64,000 nucleotides of DNA from Adineta vaga (Eukaryota > Rotifera), in NCBI GenBank assembly GCA_021613535.1, contig CP075492.1:18600001-18664000 (forward strand). Reading direction: 5' to 3'. A model generated the notes under the pieces. It saw only the letters and a list, made by a program, of their open reading frames with translations. It was not told where the DNA came from and did no database searches. Each line of letters begins with the position of its first letter. Position 1 is the stretch's first letter. This document shows positions 11,558 to 21,203 of this stretch, one piece after another. A program made the position numbers and the translations under genes.

Positions 11558-12885
11558 GTCGTACATTTTTTTGTTTACAATGGAACGAACTTTTCTTTGC
11601 GCATATAGTTGATGAATTGTCATTAGAAGACTGCTGTGCTGCATATTGGAATAGATATCTCGTCGCGCTTTCTAATTCGACTGATGGTTTTCTTCTTTTT
11701 GAAAAAGCTGATCTGTGTGGATTTCGTAAATGCTGGGTTAATAGAGAGTTTTCTATCAAAAGATTAAGAATATCAAAGAGATTTGTTCCTTATTTGTCTA
11801 TCCTTGAAAAAGTTGTGTCATGGCTTTCTTCTATTCCTTTAAATTCTTCTGTTCCTAACTTTAATTTAGATGATATTCAACTGTTGCAATTTTTCCCTGG
11901 CACATTTTGTTAAACTTGTTTTCTTTCTACTTGTTGCTATTTCTTATGTTTTTTTATATATTTCTTCTTTTTGCTTTTCCTTTCTTTTTCTCGTTTTCTT
12001 GTTGTTAACTCGCACTGTTAGGATCTGATGATCACAGTTATGTTTTAAGCAAATAAAAAAAAATATTGGTATATTCTTAAATGTGTGGTTCATCTATACG
12101 ATTTCTTATACGTGTTTATCATTTTTATCAAAATAAATATTATCAAAAACCGTAACGACATATTTAGTTTATGTCTTTCAACTATCTGTTCAATTATCAA
12201 AGATCGGATAGGAAATAAATATTTAATTTTCATTAGCATATCAAGATATTTCGTTATAACACCGATGTCTAGTCTTCACCGCACCACATACGAAAGATGA
12301 GAAAATATCATTTTCATACACAATCGATATCGCTCTGTCAACTACAGCACGTAACTTATTCATATCGTAAAATCTATTTTTTATTTTTTTTGCAAATGGC
12401 ACAATGGGCACCTGCTTCAGTCATATACTCTAGAAAGCATTTTATTTCCAGAAAAATTAAATTAATGACAAATTTAAAACAAAAGAAGATTTGTTTCTTT
12501 TCAATTATTCGCTTAAAATTTACATTTTTATTTTTTTTAATTTCCTGTAGTTCATTCATACTATTAATTTCGCTTTCAATAATGAGGTGTTATAGAAACT
12601 CTACAAACAAAGTTTTACGAAAAAAGCCATATCAGCGTCGTTATTCGTAATAATTTTTCTACCGTAATGATTCGCATGAAGAAACACACCTCTAAATAAA
12701 AACGAATATGCCTACGTATTTACAGAATAAAGAGAACAGTATTTTTTTTTCCTACAGTATGATACTACGCATTATTTTTTGGGCATTTTTCTAACCAATT
12801 CGTGTCCTCCATGCCTCACGACGCGTGTAAAATCCTTTCTCTTAATTTTCCCGATTTCTCTCTCCCGTTCTATTATGAATCGTGA
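11558..12885. other. intergenic, possible retroelement tail, no firm gene
   Basis: An open frame at 11617-11913 (98 residues, several Cys/Trp/Phe, no recognised domain) is followed by a T-rich stretch. It ends in AAGCAAATAAAAAAAAATA near 12047-12065, which resembles the 3' end of a non-LTR element or an old polyadenylated insertion. Further short frames at 12085-12300 and 12297-12650 are unrecognised and low in complexity. No function can be assigned. Confidence 0.35.
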
Positions 12886-12894
12886 GTATATAAG
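12886..12894 (+). promoter_or_regulatory. TATA box of the cystine-knot prepropeptide gene
   Basis: The sequence GTATATAAG lies about 95 nt before the ATG at 12983. A 5'UTR of about 65 nt would follow. Confidence 0.65.
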
Positions 12895-12982
12895 AGAAGA
12901 AATATCAATGTCAAACTACACAACTAACATTTATTCTTACTCAAATACGCTTTCTCAATAACTCATTATTCAAGGATACAAA

Positions 12983-13246
12983 ATGAACACTAACAAAATC
13001 GTATGTTACGTCATTCTTTTGGTGGCACTTCTAGCATTAAGCTGCAAGGCACGACGTATGGAGGAAGAGTCTGACGACATTAGTCTTGAAACTAGCCGCC
13101 GAGACAGCCTCATTAAACTTCTAAAAGAAACCATCGAGAAGCGTGCTTGTCGTCGTCAGGGTCAGGATTGTGAGCGTGCTTTTGAGGCTGCTCCTGGTCG
13201 TGCTTGTTGTGGTGGTCTTGCTTGTCTTGGTCATCGTTGTGAATAA
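12983..13246 (+). CDS. secreted cystine-knot (ICK-like) peptide precursor
   Basis: 87 residues. Signal peptide about 1-22, then an acidic propeptide, then a dibasic site EKR near residues 52-54, then a mature peptide of about 33 residues. The cysteine framework is C-x6-C-x11-CC-x4-C-x4-C, the classic inhibitor cystine-knot order (C-C-CC-C-C). Such peptides act outside the cell as hormones, antimicrobials or channel ligands; which applies here cannot be told. The coding part is one exon, but a 58-nt GT..AG intron (13252-13309) starts 5 nt after the stop codon. A polyadenylation signal AATAAA lies near 13521. The signal-peptide core and the sequence around the stop and donor (TAAGCCA) are shared with the gene at 42883. 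Confidence 0.82.
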   Translation: MNTNKIVCYVILLVALLALSCKARRMEEESDDISLETSRRDSLIKLLKETIEKRACRRQGQDCERAFEAAPGRACCGGLACLGHRCE

Positions 13247-13251
13247 GCCAG

Positions 13252-13309
13252 GTATGAACTTTGAATGAATTGTTTGATTGATAACTCATGAAACTATTTT
13301 CCTTCGTAG
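13252..13309 (+). other. 3'UTR intron directly after the stop codon
   Basis: Donor GTATGAAC, acceptor TTCGTAG, 58 nt, beginning 5 nt after TAA. The same arrangement occurs in three other cysteine-rich peptide genes here (16811, 42345 minus, 42883). Confidence 0.75.
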
Positions 13310-13559
13310 GACATGCAGCATCAAAGCAATGGTACTTCGACAAGCCAACAGCCATCATCAACATAAGCGAACATTATAAATTAGTTAGTTTCTCTACATC
13401 ATATATTTATCTATTTGAGTTTTTTCTTTCACATATTCTTCATTTATTAGCATACTCTTTCCATAGATTCCACGATCTATCTAGGTTTTCATTTTATTGT
13501 ATTTCCATAATTTTTGATTTTAATAAATCATATGCATTAAAAAAGTACACAGCTTGAGT

Positions 13560-16500
13560 TCTCAGTAACAGAATATGTAATCGTAATATATATTTAACAG
13601 CCAAGGACAATGAATGCATTATTTCTTCATAGTTGTGACATGTTACAATTCTTCCTCTGAGTTATCATCAAAGAGAAACAAGGAACAAATTGAAGGAATT
13701 GCACGATATTCCCATTCAATCTCATTGATCGAAAAATGCATGTAATAAATAAATAAATAAAAAGAGCAGTTGTAATGCGAAGAATCTTCAAATATCAAAA
13801 CACATAAAATCTCAAGGCTAGAGACGTCCAAAACGGACACCTTACGACAGATATCTTTGCTCACAGCTTGTTCGTCAGGAATTTTTTCAAGATGGTTTCA
13901 TATTTGAAATGAATATGTAGACAAAGGACACTTGATTATGCATCGTCAGTCATGGTTATATCTGTTTTGATAATTGGTCTTTATGTATCCCTTTCACTAC
14001 CTTTTTGGTTAGTTTTTTTTGATATATTGATTCTCAACATAAAATGACAGCTTAAGGCTATGCTTGAATAAAGATTATTACGAAGCAATTAATGCATAAT
14101 CATGATTCTGGACATATAACCGGTTAGATTTATATTTATTTGATTAAAAAAAATGAAATGAATAGAAAGAATTTCTTTTGTACGTCACAATGCATTCTCT
14201 AATTTGTTTCAATGTAATAAAAAAAAGTATTTATGTAGTAAAATATTCATATCTTGAATATGACTATTGTAAATATCAAGTGGAAGATTTTCACAAATAA
14301 TCTCTAGTTAGAAAGCACTTTACAAGGAAGTTTGAGCATTATGCATAAATGGTTATGCTAACAACCTGCTACACTTTTAGTATGCCTTAAAATGAAGGCA
14401 ATGTTTAGGAAATTCCTTGAAAACGAACTTTCCAAATATCTTTTAAACTAAGATTCGTGGAGCGTTGACCCTTGTTGACGAAATGTTCATTGTGATAAGA
14501 TCTATCGATTGAACCTATGATATCATGCCATATATTAATTCATAAAATAAATTTCATTATAGAGTAAAAGTTGTTGTTTTCATATGCCATTGATATGCAT
14601 GCTACATTCTTGCACATCCACATGGAGCTGAAATTGTTTACATTCTTATTATTTTTCTTTAAAAAAATGGACATGAAAGGAGCTGTTTATTGCTTTTTTA
14701 TTCATATTATATCATCAGTAATCATTTGAAGATTCTTAATTTCAAACATGAATTTTACAAAATAACGAACAATCAATAGTATTACAGATGGTTTAAAATT
14801 GAATAATGTATCGTTTAAGTCAATAATGATGAGCCGAATTCATTCGATGTACAAATTAGCGGTTCATTTAAATCAGATGCTTCAGAAAGTAGCATTAAAC
14901 TTTGTAGTAGGATAATTGTTATGTTTGCGTTGTTTTATTAAGTTAATTATAGGATTAGATCAATCTGATGCTGAAAGTTGTATGACAAATAAAACTAATT
15001 CTCAAGATAGCATATTAACATTAATCGATTTCTAATTACATCAGTTTATGTCGTTGATCTAGAGGATTTAAATTTTAATTGTAAGGTGATATTGGATCAT
15101 TTAACCGCTGAACAAATTCTTGCAGCATATATTCCAACTTCTTGTTTGCCTAAAATACCCCGAAAAGGGTTGACATCCAGTAACAATTCGAATAAAAAAA
15201 TTTAGTAAATAAATAAATAAAATAAATTCTAATACTTACAAGAATATCATTGTTTGAGGGTGTGCTCATTCATTTTCTTAGCTTTTACCCGATGGAATAA
15301 AACTTTTACTTCTGAAATAATGAGTTTATTTTTCAAAAATCATTTGCACAACGAATCGAAGGACAGAAATACTCAATTGTTCAATATCTTTCTTCATATT
15401 CGAAATCTAGTATGATGGAAAATCACGTATCTACCAGCATGTAATAATTGAACGATCAGTAATTATTACCAGGGACGTGTAATTCGTTTACAAATGTCCA
15501 AACGTGCCTTTAAGATTTTTCTGATATCATACGCAAAACAATATCAAACTAATGAATAATTTTTCATTTATTACCAGAACATCATATATAGATACATATA
15601 TAGAAAAATATTCTGTTATGAAACTTTTTATTATAATAGCCAACAGCATCTTTAATCCTAGTAACAGGAACTGCTTCTTGTAGCAGTGTGATAGGACTAA
15701 CAATTTTATATGATCAAACTCATATATGAAATCTTTTCAATCTAACTTTAAAGTTGATTGAATAAAATTGTTTTTGGTCACATGAAGCTGTTATTATTTA
15801 CATAAGCTCGACATGATTAATGATATCTGAACAATTGTTTTTGGATACGAACTCTTCATTCGAAATGCAATCATCACTTTCTACATTTTCCAGTTAATTT
15901 TAATTATAGTTCAAACGGTGTATGCATACAAATAATGTCCATTAATTCAGATGACTCGTAAACTAGAATAATCGATTGACTTCTAAATCTAAACGTTATT
16001 TACTATATTTTATTATGAACCTTAATAGTGTAGATGTTGTTATAGGTTTTTAATGAAATACATTTATAACTAGCAAATATGCAGACTATTTTATATATAG
16101 AAACATGTCATGTGCAGAAGTTCGAAAGTATTTCAAGTTTATTCGTCACACAATCATAACATGCACTGACGTTTTTTCGAAACGAGTCATTTTATCTTAT
16201 TACCTCATGCATGACTTTTGTAGTATATCTAATAGACGATAGTTCACTAGCATAATTTAGAATGAAAGTGCATTAATGTAGTTATGATGATTTCATGCAC
16301 CCGTTTATACTAAGTTTCTTACATTCAGTGATAAAATAGCTATTCCATGGACGTCGATTTTCTTATGAAAAAATCTAATATTAAATGATATACAGTTAAT
16401 ATTTAAATTAATGTATGATCATTCTTTACCCGTTAATATTAAAGTTAACGAAAACCGTTTACGTTTATTTTAAATAAACGTAAATGTCCCACCCCTAATT

Positions 16501-16720
16501 CAGAGAACCGATAGCTGCCATACACCTAATCGTGATAGCTCGACTGCCCCTCTTTCGTATCTACATCAAACATGCGTCTTAAATCATTTTTTTCTTTCCT
16601 CTACACAAATACAATCTGCTTTCTTGTTCTTAGCGACAACCAACCATTCTTCGGCATACCTGACTGACTTCAGAACATCGAAAAACAGCTCAATCGGAAC
16701 GTTTCACATATTCCCTCTTT
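13560..16720. other. 3.2-kb intergenic region without recognised genes
   Basis: A+T-rich and broken by stops in all frames. It contains a solo telomere-like arm TTGAGGGTGTG at 15254-15264 and a perfect short palindrome at 16458-16484 (TTTACGTTTATTT and its complement around one T). The short minus-strand frame at 13643-13864 has no recognisable features. Confidence 0.45.
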
Positions 16721-16727
16721 ATCCATA

Positions 16728-16738
16728 GTATATATAAC
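16728..16738 (+). promoter_or_regulatory. TATA box of the second cysteine-rich peptide gene
   Basis: The sequence GTATATATAAC lies about 83 nt upstream of the ATG at 16811, in the same position as the TATA boxes of the other three peptide genes. Confidence 0.65.
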
Positions 16739-16810
16739 AAACAAACTCAATGAAACATCCACAGTTAATTCACATTCAATTATTCAACTGTCTTACAGCG
16801 AAACAAATCG

Positions 16811-17026
16811 ATGGACGGCAAATGGTTGGTAATGATGGTCGTTGCCACAATTCTTGTGACACAAGTAACCACTGCAAGCATCCACAGCGCGGATATGGAC
16901 GATAATGATATGCTAGAAAAACTGGGCTTTGGATTACGTGCCCCGAAATACAAACGTATCTGTTTCTGTATAGGGTGCCAAATTGCAAGTGTCGGCGTAT
17001 GTTGTCTGACAGACTGTGGAAAGTAA
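16811..17026 (+). CDS. secreted six-cysteine peptide precursor, possibly C-terminally amidated
   Basis: 71 residues. Signal peptide about 1-22, a short acidic propeptide (DMDDNDMLE), then a YKR processing site before the cysteine-rich C-terminus. The framework is C-x-C-x2-C-x7-CC-x3-C. The precursor ends CGK, which after carboxypeptidase removal of Lys leaves Gly as an amide donor, so the mature peptide may be amidated. A 65-nt intron (17033-17097) begins 6 nt after the stop, in the 3'UTR. The cysteine spacing differs from the cystine-knot gene at 12983, but gene structure and promoter spacing are alike. Receptor or target unknown. Confidence 0.75.
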   Translation: MDGKWLVMMVVATILVTQVTTASIHSADMDDNDMLEKLGFGLRAPKYKRICFCIGCQIASVGVCCLTDCGK

Positions 17027-17032
17027 ACTTGG

Positions 17033-17097
17033 GTAAGTGTATTTTAGTTTTGAATCAAACTTTATTTATTTCATTCACTTTCTCTTTTTTCTTTCAG
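17033..17097 (+). other. 3'UTR intron directly after the stop codon
   Basis: Donor GTAAGTGT is a strong consensus and acceptor TTTCTTTCAG has a good pyrimidine tract. The intron starts 6 nt after TAA. Confidence 0.75.
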
Positions 17098-17339
17098 TGA
17101 CAACAAATGTCACAAATCAAATCAATGTCCCAGCACCCTCCAAATTCCAATCCTTCTCCAAGACATTACCACAATCTCGCTTCCCCCATCATTTTGTTAT
17201 CGCTAGCTTTTTCTGTTTAGTTAGTTTTTCTGTTATCATTAAAAGTATATATGGAACACGAAAAATATCACAAAAATATGAAAAAAAACGATTCGAAGGA
17301 TTGCTAATATCAAAAAAAGTTTTTTAACAATTAGTTTTT

Positions 17340-18677
17340 ATATGGATACAAAATCTGATCATGCAGTATTGCCTCTACAGTACTAAGAGAATATACGGTG
17401 TTTACTGTAGGCTTTTTGTCCCATGTGCACGAAGTTCTACACTGAATATTACTGCTTGTTTTTATACAGTTATCAGGCACTTTTCTCTCAATTACTTAGT
17501 TTAGCAAGGTTTTCAAAAGTAATATTCAATAATTCAGTGATCACCTCGGACTGGGGAGGGTGAGCATGAATACCACAACACTAGGATAGTATTTCAAATA
17601 TTTCGATAAAGTATCATAAGGAATCGGTTCGACGAACTACTACCTTCAATTATCTTTGTCGATGTGAAATGCATGAAAAGAAAAACACTACAAAAGCACA
17701 TCAATGTATAGAGGATGGTAAAACTAAAATGTTGATTCGATTTTGATAGTTATTTATTGTGATATTGGTGTGAATATTTAATCAGAATAACAAAATGCGC
17801 CTATTACATTGAAAGTTATCATATATTCAATATATCACAAATGTAGTTTTTGTTCGACGGACTCAGTTTCGGAAAAATATTGTCGTACACATGTTAACTG
17901 TGAAGATAATTATCAAAGAACTACTATTGATATTCTTAGATAATCTTCAACAGATTACCAACTGTACTTTTCATTAATCGTTGAAAATCTGCAGAACATT
18001 TTAGTATACTGATGTGTAAAATTGTTTTTTTGTAGAAAATCCTTTTCTCACAGAGTCAAAATAGGATCTTTCTGAATAGTGACAAAAAGACCTTCTTCTG
18101 TTTCAGTATAACTCTGTTGTTGTTTTTGAATACAGATATTTTCATATCGACCATTTCTTTTTTACAATAATTATTCGAAATATACGTTGTCTTGTTAGAT
18201 TATCAATATATCTGATATATTTAGTACCACAATTATTCATCAAAAATCATAAAAATTATGTTAAGAAATAAAAAAATCTCAATCATTGTTTGATTTCTTT
18301 TGGTGATTTATTCTACGTTTGACATCAAAATGAGCAACATAAACAAAATTATGTTTTCATAAAAGATACATACTGCGTAAAACGAAAGAAAAGTCATCCT
18401 CAAGGTATCTCATTACAGGTAGTATCGATGATTTTGATTATGATTGATGAAAAATATATCATTCATTATAATCTGTCATTTTATTTCATTTCAAATGATA
18501 ATTACCGATCGTATACACAATATTTTGTCCTTGTGAAACAACAAAATCGATTTTCTATGGTAGAGCGATAGATCAGTCATCATTCTTTTTTTCTACGGTA
18601 CGAAAGAAAAAACATACAGTAATATGAAATCTTATAGAAAAATCAATAGAAATAAAAGTGCAAATAAATATCACAAT
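17340..18677. other. intergenic, nothing recognised
   Basis: A+T-rich sequence with no long open frame, no inverted-repeat boundary and no telomere-like arm. Only 3' flank of the peptide gene and spacer DNA are seen. Confidence 0.4.
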
Positions 18678-19614
18678 AATAACGGGTGCGGCAGAATAAA
18701 TTGCCGGCTTTTAATAGGCTGCTTTTTTTAAAGTTAGAGTGGATGAGAAAATTTTGTTCTGATGTCGAAAGATAGAGAATTTTGTGTAGATTTTATTGAT
18801 ATGTTCTTTGCAATATTAGCAATTGTCCTTCTCCTGTAGCATCAAAGGCACTGGATACCACAAAAAACATAATTTGCTCAGCATTTTACGGAAATAAAGT
18901 GTTAATTTTCTTTGTCAAATGGCTTTACATATATTATTCAAATGCAGTATTATAAAGTACAGACACGTATCTGTTTTTGAGATCCAATATAAAGTCTGCA
19001 GTAGAAATTTTGTCATCCGAAAACTCGCTTGCAAAAAATGCCTAATTTCCGTTTTTAAGACTTTTTCATGTTGGACAAAAGATCTTAAGCTCATCATAAG
19101 TTCAAAAAAGGAATTCAGTTCTTGTAGTGAAGAGCATTGTGTAGAGCGTGAAATTCTGTATCTGTTGATAAAAAAGGAACAATCTTTGTAAAACCAAGTT
19201 TTGAGAAAATTGGCAACGGAAAGCACGATTCCGTTGACCGAGGGTATTTTCTTGATTTTTTTTGTCTTTTGAAGTAGAAACGAGTAAGCTTTAAAAAATC
19301 AGAACACCACTAGATACACTGAAAAATTCTGCATCGCTTAGGAACAAGAAGAAAATTTTGAACTATAATTAACAGGGCAAAAATTGAAGTTCAAAAGTGT
19401 TTCATTTTCCAGTTGAGCAAATTATGTTTTGGTAGTATCCAGTACTTTTAATATTACAAGAGAAGAACAATTGCTAATATTGCAAAGAACATATCAATAA
19501 AATCTACACAAAATTCTCTATCTTTTGACATCAGAACAAAATTTTCCTACCTAGCCTAACTTTAAAACAGTAGCCTATCAAAAGCCGGCAATTTATTCTG
19601 CCGCACCCGTTATT
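18678..19614. mobile_element. 937-bp foldback-type element with about 200-bp terminal inverted repeats
   Basis: The left end begins AATAACGGGTGCGGCAGAAT and the right end is its exact complement ending at 19614. Inverted similarity continues inward for about 200 bp on each side (about 18678-18880 and 19411-19614) at roughly 88% by eye, including a block around GATATGTTCTTTGCAATATT. The central 530 bp has short overlapping frames on both strands without recognised domains. The arms together make up about 43% of the element, as in foldback or long-TIR MITEs. No clear target duplication was seen (flanks CACAAT / TGAACA). Confidence 0.88.
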
Positions 19615-19920
19615 TGAACATGAATTCAAATTATTTAATAACACTTGTTTGTTATTTTATTATTTGCAAAGAATATTTCAGATTAAACTATGCATTAATA
19701 TACGTTTTTCTATTTCGTTTTATTTTTATTTGATTCACTTTAAAAATAGTTCATTATTTAAAGTTATATCATTCAGAACAACAACAAAAAGAAAAACGTG
19801 TAAATCTATAAGAAAACTGAGAAATAGATTGCAAAGAAAAATTTTCATTGTTGTTACTGCTGACGAAGCATCTCGATTTGATTCTATTTCTTGTCACACA
19901 ATTACAAATTAGAAGAAAAT

Positions 19921-19942
19921 AGGGTTGGGGTGGGTGTGGGTG
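19921..19942. repeat. solo telomere-like G-arm next to a hammerhead ribozyme motif
   Basis: AGGGTTGGGGTGGGTGTGGGTG without a nearby C-rich partner. On the minus strand it lies just 3' of the ribozyme motif at 19953-19995, as a C-rich CACCCACACCC tract. Confidence 0.7.
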
Positions 19943-19952
19943 AATAATACCT

Positions 19953-19995
19953 GCCATGACCGGTTTCGTCCTATTTCAAGGGCTCGTCAGATGGC
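19953..19995 (-). ncRNA. hammerhead ribozyme motif with minimal stem III
   Basis: On the minus strand, from 19995 down: stem I GCCAT; core CTGACGA; stem II GCCCT, six-nt loop TGAAAT, AGGAC (one C-A mismatch); core GAAA; CCGG; then TC; then ATGGC, which pairs perfectly with the first GCCAT. The cleavage site would be GTC followed by ATGGC (19958/19957). ACCGGT is self-complementary with no loop, so stem III would form best in a dimer. Type I hammerheads with very short stem III are known from Penelope-like retroelements and retrozymes. The telomere-like tract immediately 3' suits a fragment of a telomere-associated Penelope-like (Athena-type) element, but no reverse transcriptase is visible here. 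Confidence 0.75.
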
Positions 19996-20191
19996 TTAAT
20001 TGCTTAAACATGATTACAAATCTCTATCAAGAAACGTCATAAAAATTTAATCAGTTAAAGTTCAAACCAGTTTTGATTGGCTTCTAGTTGAATCCTAAGA
20101 TCAAGGTTGGTTTTAGGAGAATTGTATAATTGGTATATTTTAAGTTTTTTTTATCTGAAATGAATAAAGCGAAACATGGAATATATGTGTT

Positions 20192-20262
20192 TTGAGGGAG
20201 TGGGTGGGTGTGGATGTAGATGAAGATAAGTGTATTAGCCATACCCACACCCACACCCTCAA
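20192..20262. repeat. telomere-like hairpin
   Basis: The left arm starts TTGAGGGAGTGGGTGGGTGT and the right arm ends ACCCACACCCACACCCTCAA (20262). The spacer contains GTAGATGAAGATAAG. The stretch from 19943 to 20191, which includes the ribozyme motif, lies between this copy and the solo G-arm. Confidence 0.9.
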
Positions 20263-20668
20263 TATAAATAAGATAGGAACAAATGCAATAAAAATATTTG
20301 TTCTTAACAATACATTTCGTAAATTAACTCATGAGGATGTCATAGAGAAAGAACTATTGCTCCACTTTTCCTTTCTTACACATCAGATTAATTATCTCTG
20401 TTGAAGTTGTCATATTTTGTAATCGAGTTTAGTTGAAGATTCTAAATATTGGGTAGTCTAAGGGCTTTAATTAGACCATTCTGTTTATGCTCCTGAAGTT
20501 TTAAAACAATACGATAATATATGACCATTAACTTCAAAAAACGAATAGTCGATTTGTTTGAGCACTTCGAAAGTTTTGCTAGTCCTACTGGAACTTACCT
20601 ATAGCGAAAATTCTTACAAACAAAAATATATTCGAAAGCTTTTTCATCTGAGACGCAAGAGGTTTAAC
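20263..20668. other. spacer between hairpin and DNA transposon
   Basis: About 400 bp of A+T-rich DNA with no supported gene. The frame at 20192-20404 is mainly the hairpin itself. Confidence 0.4.
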
Positions 20669-20683
20669 CAAGGGGGAAAAGCG

Positions 20684-20785
20684 ATTTATGATTTGCTTGA
20701 TTTAAATGAGTTAAGGTGATTTACATGATTTAAATGATTTAAAAATGATTTAAATGAGTTAAAGTGATTTAAAACTCATATAAAT
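20684..20785. repeat. left subterminal GATTTAAAT repeat array
   Basis: Six or more imperfect copies of TGATTTAAATGAG/TTA-type units just inside the left inverted repeat of the 4.7-kb transposon. They are likely transposase-binding or structural repeats. Confidence 0.7.
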
Positions 20786-21203
20786 CGAGCAGCGTATGAA
20801 GACTTTACGGTGACATAAGATTACTATTTCCCTAGAAATATGCATGTATCGTATAAATGTTCGTGCTAATTTTTATCCAGTTAGTCTATCAAGTAATTAT
20901 CGAAATAAGCGATCAATCTGCACATACGAAAACATAGGGATCGAAGGATAAACAAGCCATAAATTTTAGTTTATCTAATGCATGTATTATATATATATAT
21001 ATATATAAGCTCAGGAAAACATTTAGAATGAAATGTTTTTTATTTTGAGTAGCATTTTAGCTAAGGATATATGTATTATTATCGTAAGATGAACTGCATG
21101 TTAGTTGAGTATGTTAATTAGAGAAAGAGAAAAATGAAATGGTCATTCTTTTTTATTATACACATACATTGTATATGTGTAGAAAACAAACGAAATAGAT
21201 AAT

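Noticed and set aside
12010-12040. Second hammerhead motif (CTGATGA near 12025)
   Set aside because: No GAAA with pairing stem II follows, and no stem I partner or cleavage triplet is present.
16458-16484. Perfect 27-bp palindrome as an operator or transposon end
   Set aside because: No second copy or flanking structure was found; a single short A+T-rich palindrome can arise by chance.
18915-19226. Frames inside the foldback element as a transposase
   Set aside because: Overlapping frames on both strands of about 100 residues, with no catalytic motif or domain similarity.
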